Positions 25,301 through 38,400 of a DNA stretch of 64,000 nt are shown in pieces. The notes beneath the pieces are model-generated. The model saw only the letters and a program-made list of their open reading frames with translations, was not told the origin of the DNA and ran no database searches. The DNA comes from Molanna angustata. Its lineage: Eukaryota; Arthropoda; Insecta; Trichoptera; Molannidae. Location: positions 19,909,678 through 19,973,677 of the forward strand of contig OY754978.1 in the NCBI GenBank assembly GCA_963576475.1, given 5' to 3'. Both the position numbers and the translations under genes were made by a program. Each line of letters starts with the position of its first letter. Position 1 is the first letter of the stretch.

Positions 25301-28300
25301 GTTTTAATACGTAATTTGTTTTTTTTCTTTTATGCAATTACCCAGACTAGCCGAGATAATATTCAAAAAGAGGAAAAAAATATGTAATGCGTAAAGCGTG
25401 TAATAAAAACCATAATGACACGTGTTTACGTGAGTATGTGATTATGATTAGAAATATAATAGGCTTAAACGAATCAGATTTGTGAGTACTATACAAAAAT
25501 ATTACAAAAAGTGTTCTCAGCGTAAAATCACATTATTCTCGTGGTCTTGCCGCACGAAAGCAGTGACCAACATATTATATGCATTATTACCTTATTTGGT
25601 ATATAAACTGTGAGACTTGGCGAACTTTATTTAACTATAATATTATTAGCGTGTGTGCGTGTGACTACTTTTATACGTAAACAAGAATATCCGAACAAAA
25701 ACTGGAAATCGCTATTTTACCCAAATAAGAATGAAAACATACTTTGTGTCTGTTGTCGACCTAATCCGCTTATAGATTTTTTCAAAACGTCGTCGAGTAG
25801 GTACCTACCTACGTTTTCAATGTTTGTTAGATACACTGTAACTGTATTATGGGGAAAATTACTTATAGTTCTCTCTCATCGAAAATTACGGGTTTGTTGA
25901 TTCTTGTTAAGTCATGCAAATTTAGTGAAAAAAAATAATCTTTTATACTGATACAGTTGGTGAAATTTTAATAAGGTCTCGTACGGTGGGTGTGGTCGGT
26001 TTAGGGATCCTACGGCCATATACGTAAATGAGGGTCCATCGTTTTGTGTTTGAATATGTGCGCGTGTTGATGTCGGGTAACGGAGCCGTGTTATTTCGAC
26101 TGTGGACCGTCTCACGATCCAAGCGATGATAAAAAGAGTTAGGCAATATAGTTTTCTTGGATAGGACGAGCCGAGCCCGCGGGACAATGTTATTATTTTG
26201 ATTATTTTGAAGGTCACTAGGAAGTCAACAAAAACAGTCGTTAAAAGCGTTGAGCCCGCTTTAATATTTTGGGCAAAAATAAATGAGGTTTCCGGTGAAA
26301 TAGCTCCCCTAATCCCGTATCTTCCTACAACCAGTGGAACTTGACTAAATATAGTTTCAACTCGAGAGCTCTTTAGGAGAGCCCAATCGTTATTTTCCAT
26401 CCCCTTCTTTATCTCACGATTCCATTCGACTCAGGCCGGAATGGGAGCGTCTCGCACTTGAAGTCGGTTTGTTTTTATGGTGTTTCCAAAGTTGAATCAA
26501 TCCTTGCCTTCCCTCAGGGAAAGGTCCGTTGCTTTTATGAATATTGATGCAACATTCTTCCGCCGGCTGAACTTTCTGCCAGGAACAATCTTACAAACTA
26601 ACTCGATTTATATCGAAATTACTTCTACATTCGGAAATTATATTTATCTCTGTTTCTCTATCTATATTTCATTATACCTAACCACTGCTTTTTCTTAAAC
26701 ATTATCAATAAGCAACATTTCATTTTACGCCTTAGTAAAAATGTATCTATTCATTCTTGTATTAAGCAAAAATCGAATCTACATTTCTATTTCTATGATA
26801 TTATATAAACAAGCTTCACTTTATCGCACGTTGTAGTTCAAATGCCTAAAATATTCAAAACAATCTTATATTTCTTTGAAATACTTTGTAGCAGTTGTGT
26901 CTTAATAATAATAGTGTGATAATATTTTACTATCTGGAACTTCAAATGTTTATTAATAGAATTTATTTTTTTAATCTTATGTTTATTTTTTATTAATTCA
27001 CTCTCTTTTGATTTGGTCATTTTGACCATAATATGTACGATTCATACATGTTTCAACGATTCAGTATCTGAGCACGTCTTATATAAATACAATTCGATCA
27101 ATCCTCGATAAGTACTATTAAATTAACTAGATCCATTTGTTTCTAACGCTCTAGTAGCAAAAAAATTGACATTTTTTGTATCTTTATATGTATAAAAAAA
27201 CTGACTCGTTAAATATTGGTATTAAAATATCTGCATAAAATTATGTCCACGAGTAATTGTTCGTTTCGCTCCACAGATAATTTTATTTAAATTGAGAAAT
27301 CTTTGAAGTACTTGATTTTATCCATTTGTACCTTAGTCTAAGGAGTAAATAATATTATCATGTTGTCTTGTGTATGAGGCAAGCTTTTGATCGCAAGCCG
27401 AAACCTCATTAACATTAACTCCCACATACTTCCTTTTGCAAACATGAAAAAAAAAAAACAGTCAAGTGTACCTACCTATAGAGTTTTTTTTATCTCGTAC
27501 CATGTAATTTAAGACATAGGTACCTTCTTGAAAGCTGTAGCGAAATAAAATGATATTTCACTTATTATAACGATCAAATTTAAATATTTTTTTTGTTAAT
27601 ATAAAACTACCAAAAATCTGACTAACTACAATATTCCACAAGGTTACAAAAATGGATGATATAATTTTTTCAAGAAAAAACCACGAAGGAATGTTTATCC
27701 CTCAACTCCTGATCCCGATTTCCGCTCCTTGTTTTTCCCAATCCTTTTTTTGGTATGATGTTTTTTTGATTTTTATTTTTATCTTAACGTAATATCTTTG
27801 TTTTTTTTCGCTTTCATTCGTTTGTTGATGTAAATATATAATTTGTCTTACTTCGTAATCTGGTTGGTTGGAAGAAATTGCCTAATGACAATAAGCCTGC
27901 AAGTGTGTATTATATTTGTTTATATGATGTACAAAAAGATAAATAAATAATTAATTATTAATATTCACAATAACTACATTAGTTTCAAAGTACGTATAAC
28001 ACATCATGTGCATCCGTCATGTGTATCAAATTAATACTTAATAGCTGATTGAAAGCCTCATATTATAGGTCGTGTCTTTTCCATTATTTTACTAAATATT
28101 TTATACCTCTCTGTTGACTCTTAATAAATAATTGTATCAGTGTGCTCACCTGTCTATTTAGATAAATGAACATTTTCAATTTCGGTTCGGGTAGTTCCTG
28201 GATTGACATGTTTGATAAATTGTATTATGTTTTATTGCCAGGGTTGAATTATCGCCCCCGGATTGAATAAATCTACATGTATTTTAAATACGTTTCGATA

Positions 28301-28679
28301 TATAAAATACCCAAAGAAGAAATCATCAATTTGCCATTTTGAAAAATTCAAAATGATATTATTATCATAAACAACCCGAGGCCAAACGAGAAAAATAATA
28401 TTACGAAATAAACAAACCATTTATTTTGACCGATCTATGTAGAATATAAACACATAAAAGTTTCATAAGCTAACCTATCTATGTTTGACGTTGTGTAAGT
28501 GTTTGTTTGTTCGACAAAAATTGATTATATAAATCGTCACAGTAAAATAATATTTTATAGAGTCGTGAAAAACTTGTGTTGGGGTATAAATAGCGCTATC
28601 TCGAAACAACTATTTTAACCTCAACAGCTTTAATTATTGTGACCTAAGAAATTCACCAAAACGAATACAATTATTTATT
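22315..28679. other. AT-rich non-coding DNA with two GC-richer blocks
   Basis: No recognised gene. Block 22560-22930 (contains GCGCGTGGCGCG and many CpG) and block 25960-26470 are visibly less AT-rich. The second carries a 162-codon frame on - (26400-25912). I recognise no product in either; they could be regulatory or old exonic sequence. The remainder is AT-rich with TAGGTACC words (about 25797, 27471). Confidence 0.45.
25912..26400 (-). CDS. unrecognised 162-residue open frame, doubtful
   Basis: This is the longest open frame in the window that I cannot assign to a transposon. It starts MENNDWALLKSS and has a hydrophobic stretch (about residues 50-95) that could be a membrane segment, then a basic region and an aromatic C-terminus (FFFTKFA). 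There is no family motif, no neighbouring exon, and shorter open frames overlap in other phases. In AT-rich insect DNA a frame this long is unusual but possible by chance, especially in a GC-richer block. I consider non-coding more likely. Confidence 0.12.
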   Translation of the reverse strand: MENNDWALLKSSRVETIFSQVPLVVGRYGIRGAISPETSFIFAQNIKAGSTLLTTVFVDFLVTFKIIKIITLSRGLGSSYPRKLYCLTLFIIAWIVRRSTVEITRLRYPTSTRAHIQTQNDGPSFTYMAVGSLNRPHPPYETLLKFHQLYQYKRLFFFTKFA

Positions 28680-29330
28680 TATTTAACATAATAATTTTAT
28701 AATACAAATAAAGATATAATTCACTAGTATAGTATTTTTACAAATTTTTCTTTGCAGTGCCTCATCAAAAAGATTGCAATCTTGTGCTTGATGAGGGTAT
28801 CACTTATGAAAAAATAAAAAATATCAATACAAAGCAATTAAACAAAGTCAACATAAAGTAATTAAATCAAATCATACTTGAACAAAAAATCAAATAAACA
28901 TTAAAAAAGTTTGAAAATAAATGAAAATGAGGAATACACAAATGAGAAAACATATCATAATACATATTCAAATAAAAAAGGAAATGCATGAAAATAATTG
29001 AAAAATGAGGAATATAGACGATTCAAACATTTCAAAACACATTCAAAATATAAAAAAGAAAATACTGGCAATTGAAACAAATCAAACAACAAATCGAAAA
29101 CTACTATTTTAGAATGTTAAGTGCAATTTTAATTTTTGTTTAAATTTTTTAAATAAGGTATCTGTTTTAATTCATTTGGGAGGCAATTGAAACATTTTAT
29201 TTCCAAATAAATGTAGTTGTTTTATAATAATTGTCCTGTATTAAATTGGGATATTTTAAAATCGTTTTGGAATTGCAGAGACTTATTTTTTTCAGTTTTA
29301 TAAAATATTATCTTTGAAAATTTGCAAAAT
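28680..29330 (-). mobile_element. LINE relic, C-terminus plus 3' untranslated region
   Basis: On the - strand a decayed frame ends near 29109 with LPPK, one stop, then IKTDTLFKKFKQKLKLHLTF. This fits the LP.E.K....FK.KLK..L ending of CR1/L2/jockey-type reverse transcriptases. The 3' untranslated region that follows contains a perfect 9-bp hairpin (CCTCATCAA/TTGATGAGG, 28760-28796) with an inner AGATT/AATCT pair, and closes on (AAAT)n at 28676-28690. The family is uncertain. Confidence 0.5.
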
Positions 29331-29339
29331 AGACACTTT

Positions 29340-29990
29340 TTTAGCAAATAGATTTATTTTGTTAATTTTTTTTTTCATTTATTTATTTTCATTTTTTTTT
29401 CCTTTTTTGATGAGTGTGAGCGAGTTTTTTCTTTGCACTATACCGTGTACTTTTTTATGAGTATGAGTTTTCGATTATGTTGTATTATTGACGTTATAAT
29501 TATGAATATTTCCGATTAAAATCTGTATAAGAAAAAGGGTCCAGAGTATTATTTATTCAAAGAAATACTCGTATCTTCGATAAAATTACAGTGATATAAT
29601 TTAAAGTCGTCGTTATTAAATCATTCATCTTTATTATTTGAGAAATGAATAAACGGACGATAAAATTTAATGGCAACGAATTATTTTCTGTTTTGATTAT
29701 AGATTATTGTTTAAGAGTGTACATTTAAATATTTAGGTTTATTGCCAATAATTTCTATGTATTTAAAACTGTCTATGACTAAATTTATAGTTTTTCTATA
29801 GAAATATTATTGAATCTCTCCGTTGGAAGTCTAATTGAATTCAATAAATAACGATTTATTCAATAGTGTTGTATTTATTATTTGTTTTGTAAAAAAATGG
29901 TTGCTTGATCAAATTACTATGATTTTCCGTAACATTCAATTGACTTGATGCCACCCAAAATTTTATGTTTTTTTAATTAACGTTGTGAGT
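29340..29990. other. AT-rich non-coding DNA
   Basis: Poly(T)-rich at the left end, otherwise unremarkable. No supported feature. Confidence 0.5.
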
Positions 29991-29994
29991 AGAA

Positions 29995-30222
29995 TGAAAA
30001 TAAATACACTAGGATGGTTCGGACATGAAGAGAGAATGAACGATGAACGCCGGACAAAAAAGTATACAAGGCTAAAAAGAGTGGAATGAGAGGTCGTGGC
30101 CGCCATTGAGGCAAAACATGTATGTCGTGATAGAGGTGTCTGGCGTTCGGTCCTCTCTGCCTACTCCAAGTATGGATACGGCGTGATAGTAGTTACATAT
30201 GTATGTATGTATGTATGTAATT
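29995..30222 (+). pseudogene. RTE-type LINE 3' end (family RTE-b) with (TATG)n tail
   Basis: The conceptual translation from about 29995 reads MKINTLGWFGHEERMNDE, equivalent to the RWFGHLERMNED motif of the relic at 10060. It is followed by a RGRGRPP-like segment after a frame change and a final piece whose DNA TGGCGTTCGGTCCTCTCTGC encodes the WRSVLSAY-type end. The element closes on a (TATG)n microsatellite at 30198-30219, a typical RTE tail. Internal deletion and frame loss mark it as dead. The minus-strand open frame at 30072-30263 is its shadow. Confidence 0.75.
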
Positions 30223-30314
30223 AACGTTTTGTAATATGGAGCATCTAAAAATGTTGGTTCCACAAATGCACTCGAACCTTAATTTTCATTAAAAAATCAT
30301 TAATTATTTTTGTT

Positions 30315-30335
30315 TTATTATTTTTACAGGTAAGT
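30315..30335 (+). promoter_or_regulatory. candidate recursive-splicing (ratchet) site
   Basis: A pyrimidine-rich tract (TTTTATTATTTTTACAG) ends at AG 30328-30329 and is followed at once by a consensus 5' splice site GTAAGT (30330-30335). A 3' splice site fused to a 5' splice site with a zero-length exon is the defining sequence of the ratchet points known from long Drosophila introns. A second GTAAGT at 30402 would define a 72-nt recursive exon (30330-30401). It implies a + strand host transcript; there is no transcript evidence here. Confidence 0.4.
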
Positions 30336-30458
30336 TCAACAACTTTTGAATTCTAACGGTTTTTCATCTTTCACCTCAAATACAATCACAAAGACTGTCT
30401 GGTAAGTTATTTATTTTTAATAAGTAACAAAAAGCTATTGAATCGAGTATTTTAAAAG

Positions 30459-30503
30459 TTGCATATACGCAAACATTGGATTTTTCCCTGTCGGGAGTCA
30501 TCC
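30459..30503 (-). repeat. 45-bp sequence shared with 60375-60420
   Basis: Read on -, GACTCCCGACAGGGAAAAAT and the following CCAAT.TTTGCGT.TATGCAA recur on + at 60375-60420 with few differences. It is probably part of an otherwise unrecognised dispersed repeat. Confidence 0.7.
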
Positions 30504-30544
30504 AGTAATCCAGTTCAACTCCATGATTATACAGAACTATTCAC

Positions 30545-30680
30545 AACAATTATTTTATTTATTTAACATTATTTATAAATACTATCCCAACCTCACTAGG
30601 ACTACGCCTGTTTTGAGGTTGGAGATTTACAATATTATATTGATACTTTACATCTACATCCATGCACCATTATGGTCTTG
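30545..30680 (-). mobile_element. probable retroposon 3' end with (AAAT)n tail
   Basis: On the - strand a stretch containing GTAAATCTCCAACCTCAAAA and GGCGTAGTCCTAGTGAGGTT runs into AAATAAATAAAATAATTG. The self-complementary AACCTC/GAGGTT pair makes a hairpin just before the tail, a feature of many LINE and SINE 3' ends. Family unknown. Confidence 0.4.
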
Positions 30681-30949
30681 AAAATTATTAAATTAAATAC
30701 ATAACAATACCAAGAAAATAAAATCATAAAAATAAACAGAAATGTAATTAAAAAAACTAAAATATTAAATATTTTTGTAACATAAATTTTTCAACATAAC
30801 ATATTTAATGAATTTTCTTTCTAACATAATTAACGTAACATATTTTATATATTTTCGTAAACAAAACATTTTTGTGAAAACATAGTGGAACTCCTTAGGA
30901 ACAATATTTACAAGAGAGCCGATATTTGATAAGGATCCAATTGTATATT

Positions 30950-30991
30950 GATCTATTCTAGTAACATCTCAAGATGTTACTATAATAGATC
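30950..30991. repeat. 42-bp palindrome
   Basis: Two 21-base arms (GATCTATTCTAGTAACATCT and its near-perfect complement) meet with no spacer; 19 of 21 positions pair. The left flank ATCCAATTGTATATTGATCTA is repeated again at about 31001-31030. Confidence 0.8.
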
Positions 30992-31848
30992 ATCAGATCA
31001 GATCCAATTGTATGTATATTGATCTATTATAGATCTTTTATCGTAACATTCTCCTTTGTGTCTTTTTGAAAAATATTTTTATACTAGGTATTGCAAATAT
31101 ATTTTACAATTTTTTTATTCACTCATTTGGAAATTTTACTGCCTCGCTAGATATAGTCTGTTCTAGATTAAACTTACTATGGCTGCTCTGCGATCAAAAG
31201 ATTTGTTTTACTTCACACATTTCATTCACACAGGACTACGACAACCAGGATGTATATTATAGGTGTTTTAAAATATTGTTTTAATCTGCAATTTATAAAA
31301 TATAGGTACACAGGTATGTTAGCTTCATTTGGGATATCTCCCACCCTAGTAAACTGACCGCATCTTCAAAAATGTTAAATTTGATCGTGCCGGATAAGAC
31401 ATACTAGTTGAGCTGTTATGATGTATGTGTGTTGTGCATGACCGTCCGGTTGAAGTGGCCGGTTGGTTATTATACATTATAATACCATACATATCGAGAG
31501 TCATGACTAGTTTCATATTATGGATCGTTTTATATTATATTACAAGGCCAAGTTCACAAACACTGGTCAAGTTAGTTTTTTTTTTGCACTAAAATTAAAT
31601 AAGCTCGTAATAATAAAATGGAACATACATGATCGAATGATCGCGGTCAAACGGTTGGTCTAGGATGTAAATCTAATGTTAAAATATTGTACCATTTTGT
31701 GGTATTGTCCGTTGAGTATAATGTGCTTGTAGATTTGAAGTCAGTTTTCTTCAAGTCTAGATTTTTTTATTCCTACCACCACTCGCTCTGCATTTGGGAC
31801 AGTAAACAGCCTCTTCACAGAACGCCATGTACAAAATAGATTGTATCA

Positions 31849-31887
31849 ACTAGTAGGTAGGTACATGTTATATACCTACCTACTAGT
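31849..31887. repeat. perfect TAGGTA-type inverted repeat
   Basis: ACTAGTAGGTAGGTA (31849-31863) and its exact complement TACCTACCTACTAGT (31873-31887) flank a 9-base loop. It is the only fully palindromic arrangement noted of the TAGGTA words scattered through the window. Confidence 0.9.
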
Positions 31888-31931
31888 CAACACAATAATA
31901 ATTTTATATATAATATCTTTAATATTAATAC

Positions 31932-32465
31932 CACAAAACGAGTGGGTTGTGGCCAACAATATACTTAAAGTTTGTGTGGAAAACTTTCAACATTTTAATG
32001 ACATAAGTTTGTTCAATATTTTTTTATTTAAATATTTCATTATGAAAACTTGATATTTTTCTATGCCTTTTTATGAAAGCGATGTGTCTTTTTACCAATT
32101 TGACAGTAAAAATTTCAATTTTTATGTTTCCTGAGCTTGGGATCACTTTGAAATATTTGACAGTAAAAAAAATGAGAATCACTATTCAGATATCCTTCAA
32201 AATCTTGTGGGGTCTAAGTGAGTATTAGTCTATAATCTATAGAGTAAAATAAACACGCCGTACATAGCACACAGAACGTAGCACACAGCACATAGTAGGT
32301 ACACAGTACACATATACACACACACACACAGATACCTACATGTGATGAAAATTTCAGAATACAATCTCGGCATGATACTATATAGTTGATAATCTGCAAT
32401 AAAAAAACCTTAAAATTGCGAAATCATTACTCCCCACTATATCCCCTTGGGTTAGTGAGGAGTAA
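31932..32465 (-). repeat. dispersed repeat family D, copy C
   Basis: This is the fullest 5' end of the family. On the - strand it begins ACTCCTCACTAACCCAAG, passes AGTAATGATTTCGCA, TTATTGCAGATTATCAACTA and a (GT)n run, and ends with GGCCACAACCCACTCG. The CTTGGTAGTGAGGAGT segment present near the 3' end of copies A, B and D is missing here. The 5' start is nearly the reverse complement of that segment, so an intact element may carry ACTCCTCACTA..CCAAG inverted terminal or subterminal repeats. Confidence 0.7.
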
Positions 32466-35400
32466 AAACAAGAGACCCAATTGGTAGCAGAACATATCTA
32501 TATAGTAAAAATGTTCATTGAAAATAATCATAAACCTTTAATAATTTCGAAAATTATACGTTGCGGTTATAGTACGGTTTGTTCGCGTCTTGTTAGTGAC
32601 GAGTCTCGAATTCAAACATATCGCCAATACTTTTGGATCCTTGTATCTTATCATCAATAAACCTTTTTTATTTCTATTTGATTAAAAACACTATACAAAA
32701 TTGTGGTGTAGTTCACATAATTAGGTAGGTACTTGGAATTAATAAAAAGCTACCTTTATTGTAGTCGCACACAATATTGTGTTCACGTCAGAAAAATTGA
32801 TTCGTATGAGTAAGCGATATTTCTTTTCTTTTGATGTATAATATCAAAGCATTCTCATATTAATTAGAATTCAATGAATTCACAAAAGAAAACCAAATCT
32901 TGAATAAAATTATTCGACCTATGTGAATTAGTTATGTGTTTCTTATCAATAATTCATGAATTCATATTGGTTTTCCTCTCCTAACAACCGAACGCCCTCG
33001 GTATCATTAATAATGCTATAGTTTAGACACTTTTTTATGTGCGATTTAATATAAGGTACATTATTGATTTGTATTATTTGATGTCGTTTATATCACAGTA
33101 GAAAAGTCTTAGTATGTCTTTTTTATTATTTCGAACTTGTGCCAAGTTAAAATGAACAAAGGATTATTCAACAACATGTTCGCCTGTTTTACGAGTCTCT
33201 TGCATTGTATGTACATAATACTATATGTAGATTTAAATTGAATCGATTGAGGTGTGACAAATATAGTGATAATTTCGTAGTAGGTACGTACCTGTGTATC
33301 ATAATTTTATTTTTCATATCATTCAAATTCATTTAGCAATTCACAGGTTTTTTCTGTGAACGCACAACTCAAATGAACCTGTCAATTTTTATTAGAGGCT
33401 CTTTTTCATTATATCGAGAGTTTCTCTCTATCATTTGAAGAATACGCATTTCATATCTCATTGCACAAGCAGTTAACATGAAGATTTACTACGTATTGGA
33501 CACGATTCTGAATTTCGTATGCTGTCAAATAGCAAATTCTACTGTCTCAAATCATGTTGATATCGTCTCTTGATAATATTGATCTTGTCAGTCGACTCAT
33601 TTCTTCATTGCTCGGACATTAAACTGTATCAAACAACTTAATGCCCGATAGACAAATCAATCCTGACGGTTGAACAACCGTGGCAACTTGTGGGGGCAGT
33701 GTTTTTTTTTCTTACACACCATCTTACTAAACTCGATATCCCGAAGCACGATGGCTGTTTTTTTTTTTTGTTTTTGTTTTATCCGACCCAGTGGGGATTA
33801 CGTAATGCTATTTTTTTCGCTTCATCCATCGTAACGATACATAATCGGGCCGCGAAGCCATTTACTTTGAGTGTCAGATAGATGGATCATGTAATCTATG
33901 TGTACCTTGTTGCTATGCGGCATCGACGGGTGCTAGCTAGTATTAGACGCAACGTTCGTTCATATTTTTTTAGTACGAATTATACCGAGTTCGGCGAAAT
34001 GTGTCTCGTCCATTTTTTAATCACCACCACTATCAAAACTTTTTTCCTCTGGGAAACTTATATTTATTAACGAATGTAATAGAAATGTACTTCATAAAAA
34101 TAAATTTAGTGTTGGGCATGACCCAATTGTTTAAAATTGATTCAACTTAACTGAACTGCTCATGACAATTTCTTTTATTGACGCACTTGTACCAGGTATG
34201 AGACATTTTTGTAGAACGACTATCATTTTATATGACGACTGATTCCGGAATTAATTTGTTTATTCCACGAAGAGCACGCATCGTTTAATATAATTAAATT
34301 CTATTTACTTTATTTAAAGTTATTTTAAAAGTTTCCACAAATTCATTACCGATGCTCAACTCAGTCTACCTGTTAAGTTTTCCATCGTGCCATTCTTTTC
34401 TTGAACGACCTCGTCCTCTTGTCTCATTCCAAGCGTTCATTTAATCCATGTGGCCAAACCATTTCGACGTGTTCACAATAACATCGATAAATACTCATTA
34501 AAAATTTGTTGCTTTGCTCGTGAAATAATATTTCATACTGTGTGTATATATACTGTGTTTGCTTATTTGGCTTAAATAACGTGATAGTTTGGTTTGTGTT
34601 ATGTAGTTGCACCAGTGAATTACTCAATAATTGTATATTATCTGCTGACGTAGTAAAAACTATCCAAATGTACATAGGTTCTCGGTTCGTTGCTGAACGT
34701 GCAATATAATCATTTGACAGTTTTCAATCTTAAGTGGCCATTTTGAGCACGATGTGTCATTAGGCGTCATTAGTGTAGAGTGACACTCTAATAATGTCTA
34801 TCCCATTATATTCAACCGACACATTTTTATAATAGATAATATAGTATTATAATATATTATATCAAACGTGCATACAAAAACGTGTGAGTGTGTTGCTATA
34901 AAGAAAATAGACTTCTATTTCATTTGTATATTTATTTTATTTATTTCAATAAAACATGAATCAACAATTTACTTTGTTATTAGGCTAAAAAGTTAAAAGA
35001 AACTAAATATTTTGTTAAATGTAACTAAATTAGTTGTGACTCTTAAACATTTGGTTAATCTAGCCAATTGTATGTGCCCACACCCAAACCGTACAGTTAT
35101 GATAACTAAACTTTTGTTACTAATAACAAAAGTTTGGTTGATATATCGGTAGCCAAACAATTTAGGTTATCCTATTGTTTCTGTGTATTACTCTTATACC
35201 TATAGTACGCATGTAAAACCAAAAGACAAATAAAACCTAACCATACTAAGTACCTATCACTGTAGGTATTGTGACGATCGTATTGGCACAATTATTGCAA
35301 TTAATAAGTATATTGAATGTGTACCTACTAAATTTACGTTTTCAGCATTAGGTAGGTATTTATAAAATAATTTAAGACTAGGTAATTAAAGACAATAATT

Positions 35401-38400
35401 TAAGACTAAGACATTAATAAAAATAAGACATTAACACATCCATCCATCATCTTACATATTTGTGCATTGTCAATTTACTACTTTTTTTAGAAAATTTTAT
35501 TCTGATATCCCATACTTCAGATTTAACTTCCTGTTCCTTATGATGTTAAAAACACAACTTAGAGAAACTTGCAAAATCTAAGTAAGAAAACCCATCAGCT
35601 ACAACGACTTCCAACAGGAGAGCACAGCATCAGGCAATGAACTTAGGCCTTCACTCTTATAATGGATCTATCTACATTTCATTACATGATGTGTTACAAA
35701 CAGGAAATCTTCATTAATATTATCTATCAATATCCTTCACATTTGCGTACTATTTCGGCCAGAGCAATTTGTATTCAAAGTTATTGACATTTTACTAGAA
35801 CTTAATAATGCTATTTGAATACTGTATTTCAATTCACATATATTTTGAACTCGACTTGAAATAATCACGCTCCACTAGACTCGTGAATTAATTATATTTG
35901 AATGCCTTCCGTTAAAAAACATAATGTAGCTACTACAATCATGTAAACATTATTAACCTGTTAATTTAGTACCCATTTTAATTTTAGTTTTAATAAATTA
36001 TAATCGAACAATTATAATAGGTTTATATTATCAGTAAGTTGTTATTGCATGTTATCCATTCTGTTAGTTTAGTAATATTAAGTTCGAAATATTACTCCCA
36101 GCGTAGAAAATATATCAATTAGCTAGACTAGAATCCTTACCTTGTATAATAGGGGTCAAAATTTGTGATGCACTTCAAGATGCTGCCTTTATTCTGTTGA
36201 TATTCATAACCAATTCTAAAATATTAATTGAAGAAACAACATTCTTTTATGTAAATCTTTACATAGCAACAAATATTTCTGAGTAGGTATAAAATTCACA
36301 ACAGCGATTAAATCGCCTACGTTTCGATATCCGATATAATTGATAATGCTATAAAAAGTGTTGAAGTCAGCTATGATTACGTTGATCATGCATGCCACGA
36401 AGTATTATAAGTAAGTACCTAACCATTGAGGTATGGGTGTATTTGTGGGCAACGCTCGTCCTAGCAGACAGCGTGACTCTGTGTAACTCGATAGCTTCTA
36501 TATTATGATCGATCATGATAATTATATATACTTTACTTTACATACATAGCACCTACATAATATGCTCGTATTCTGTTTAGCAGCTATTCATATACATAAT
36601 TTGTGTAGTTTCAGCGCAGCCGCGTTTTAAAAGTATTATTTGCACAACAAAAGTATTACTCCAAATAGATTCCATCTAGACAATATATTCTTCAAAACTA
36701 AATTGGTTATATTTTAACTAGTTGAAAAACAGCTTGATTTCGTTTTGAGTTAACCAAAAAGTTCCAATTAGATAGATTTACATGTGATGATTATTCATTT
36801 TAAACTTAAAACTACCTTCCTATTTATACTGAATTGATAATATTTGAATCTGATTGGTTTCCATATCACATTGGAATATTGGTCTCACTGTTCTTCCTGG
36901 CTGTTCTTGCTAGATTTTCTCTGCTTCATAATCTAATTGGTTTCCGTTAGAAAATCTTACTACTATGTTTAGTTTTGTACTTGGGCCAACAAAGATCCAA
37001 CAGTTCGCACACGCGTTAAGAGTAGGCTGACAAAGCATTATGGCTTAATTTTATCTCACTTTTGACACATTACGGCCATTTATGTCGACGTATCATTATC
37101 TGATGAGCGGATGCGTTGCTCAGAGATCGAACCGACGGCCGCTATATTACGGCCGGCACAATACACTGACCGACGATTTCTTATCTCGCGTGCGACTATT
37201 ATAATACCATTTCGACCATTATCAAAAACTTCCAAACGTTAAATTCGGTGTGAAAAAAATCGTGTCCATTATGTGTGTCTACCGTATTATCGAAGTGCTT
37301 GTTTGGAATTTCGTTCCTAATTTAAAAATAATTCTCACGTAAAAAGTTCACAACAATAGGGTCTCTCTGAATTCTAGCGGCCGATTTTACATGCATTTGT
37401 CTGATATTCTTATTCGTGTGTCTGGTCCGTCCGTATGAATTACAATTTTCTTTTTATCATTTCGTATTCTTCAAATTCTCATATCTCATTGTTGTATTTT
37501 TTTTATTTATTCTTAATGTGCGTTCGGTACCCACTTTGTTGAACGCCCGCACTGGCCCCAAGTTCCATTGTTGAATTACCCGCAATAATATAAGCACTTA
37601 TTATTTTACTTTTCAAATAATGAACGCGTCTATTTTACTATCATTTATCCTATTCAAATCTATTTAAGTGGGTACTATTGTTAAATTCATCATTCTCATT
37701 CTATTTATTTCTAAGGTATGCTCTAGGTACACTTGCTCTATTCCCATTTGAAAATAATAGAATCATATCACTACTACTAGTGAAGATTTTGGATGGATTT
37801 TTCAATTTTGTATAGGTATCTAATTCTTTTGAAGTTATTCCCTACCTTCTTAAGTTCTCGGAAAAAAATTGTCCTCATTCGGACTGTTAAACGATGGCAT
37901 GTTTGTGTTGAAAAATGGCCAGTCTAAACGATTAGTTGCAATCATTACGCCATCATTATAAAAATGTACTTGGTGACTTAACTACATACATTCATAATTC
38001 CACAATGCATCGGTTGAAACATGTTGATCTTTAGCTATTCAAATAAAAACCCCGTTTGTTCACCATCATATTATAGCCGTGTTATGTTTACCGGAATAAT
38101 ATTTTACTTGTTAATAGTATCATTCTGTAAATTGTACGACAAAAACAAACATTCTTTGATAATTTACTATCATCAAATGGTTCTCTTTAACGCCGACACT
38201 GAACTAGGCGAGTGTTAATTGTTTGAAAATGTATGAAGATTATGTCCACAGCTTGTAGTTTATATCTTATAGATAATTCAAACAATCTTTAAGATACTCA
38301 AACTTACAAAGAAACTACAATTCATTTGTTAATTTGAAGAGTTTTTATTTACCTAAATTCTCAATAATTCTATGTGACCAATCCAGATATTTGCAAAACT

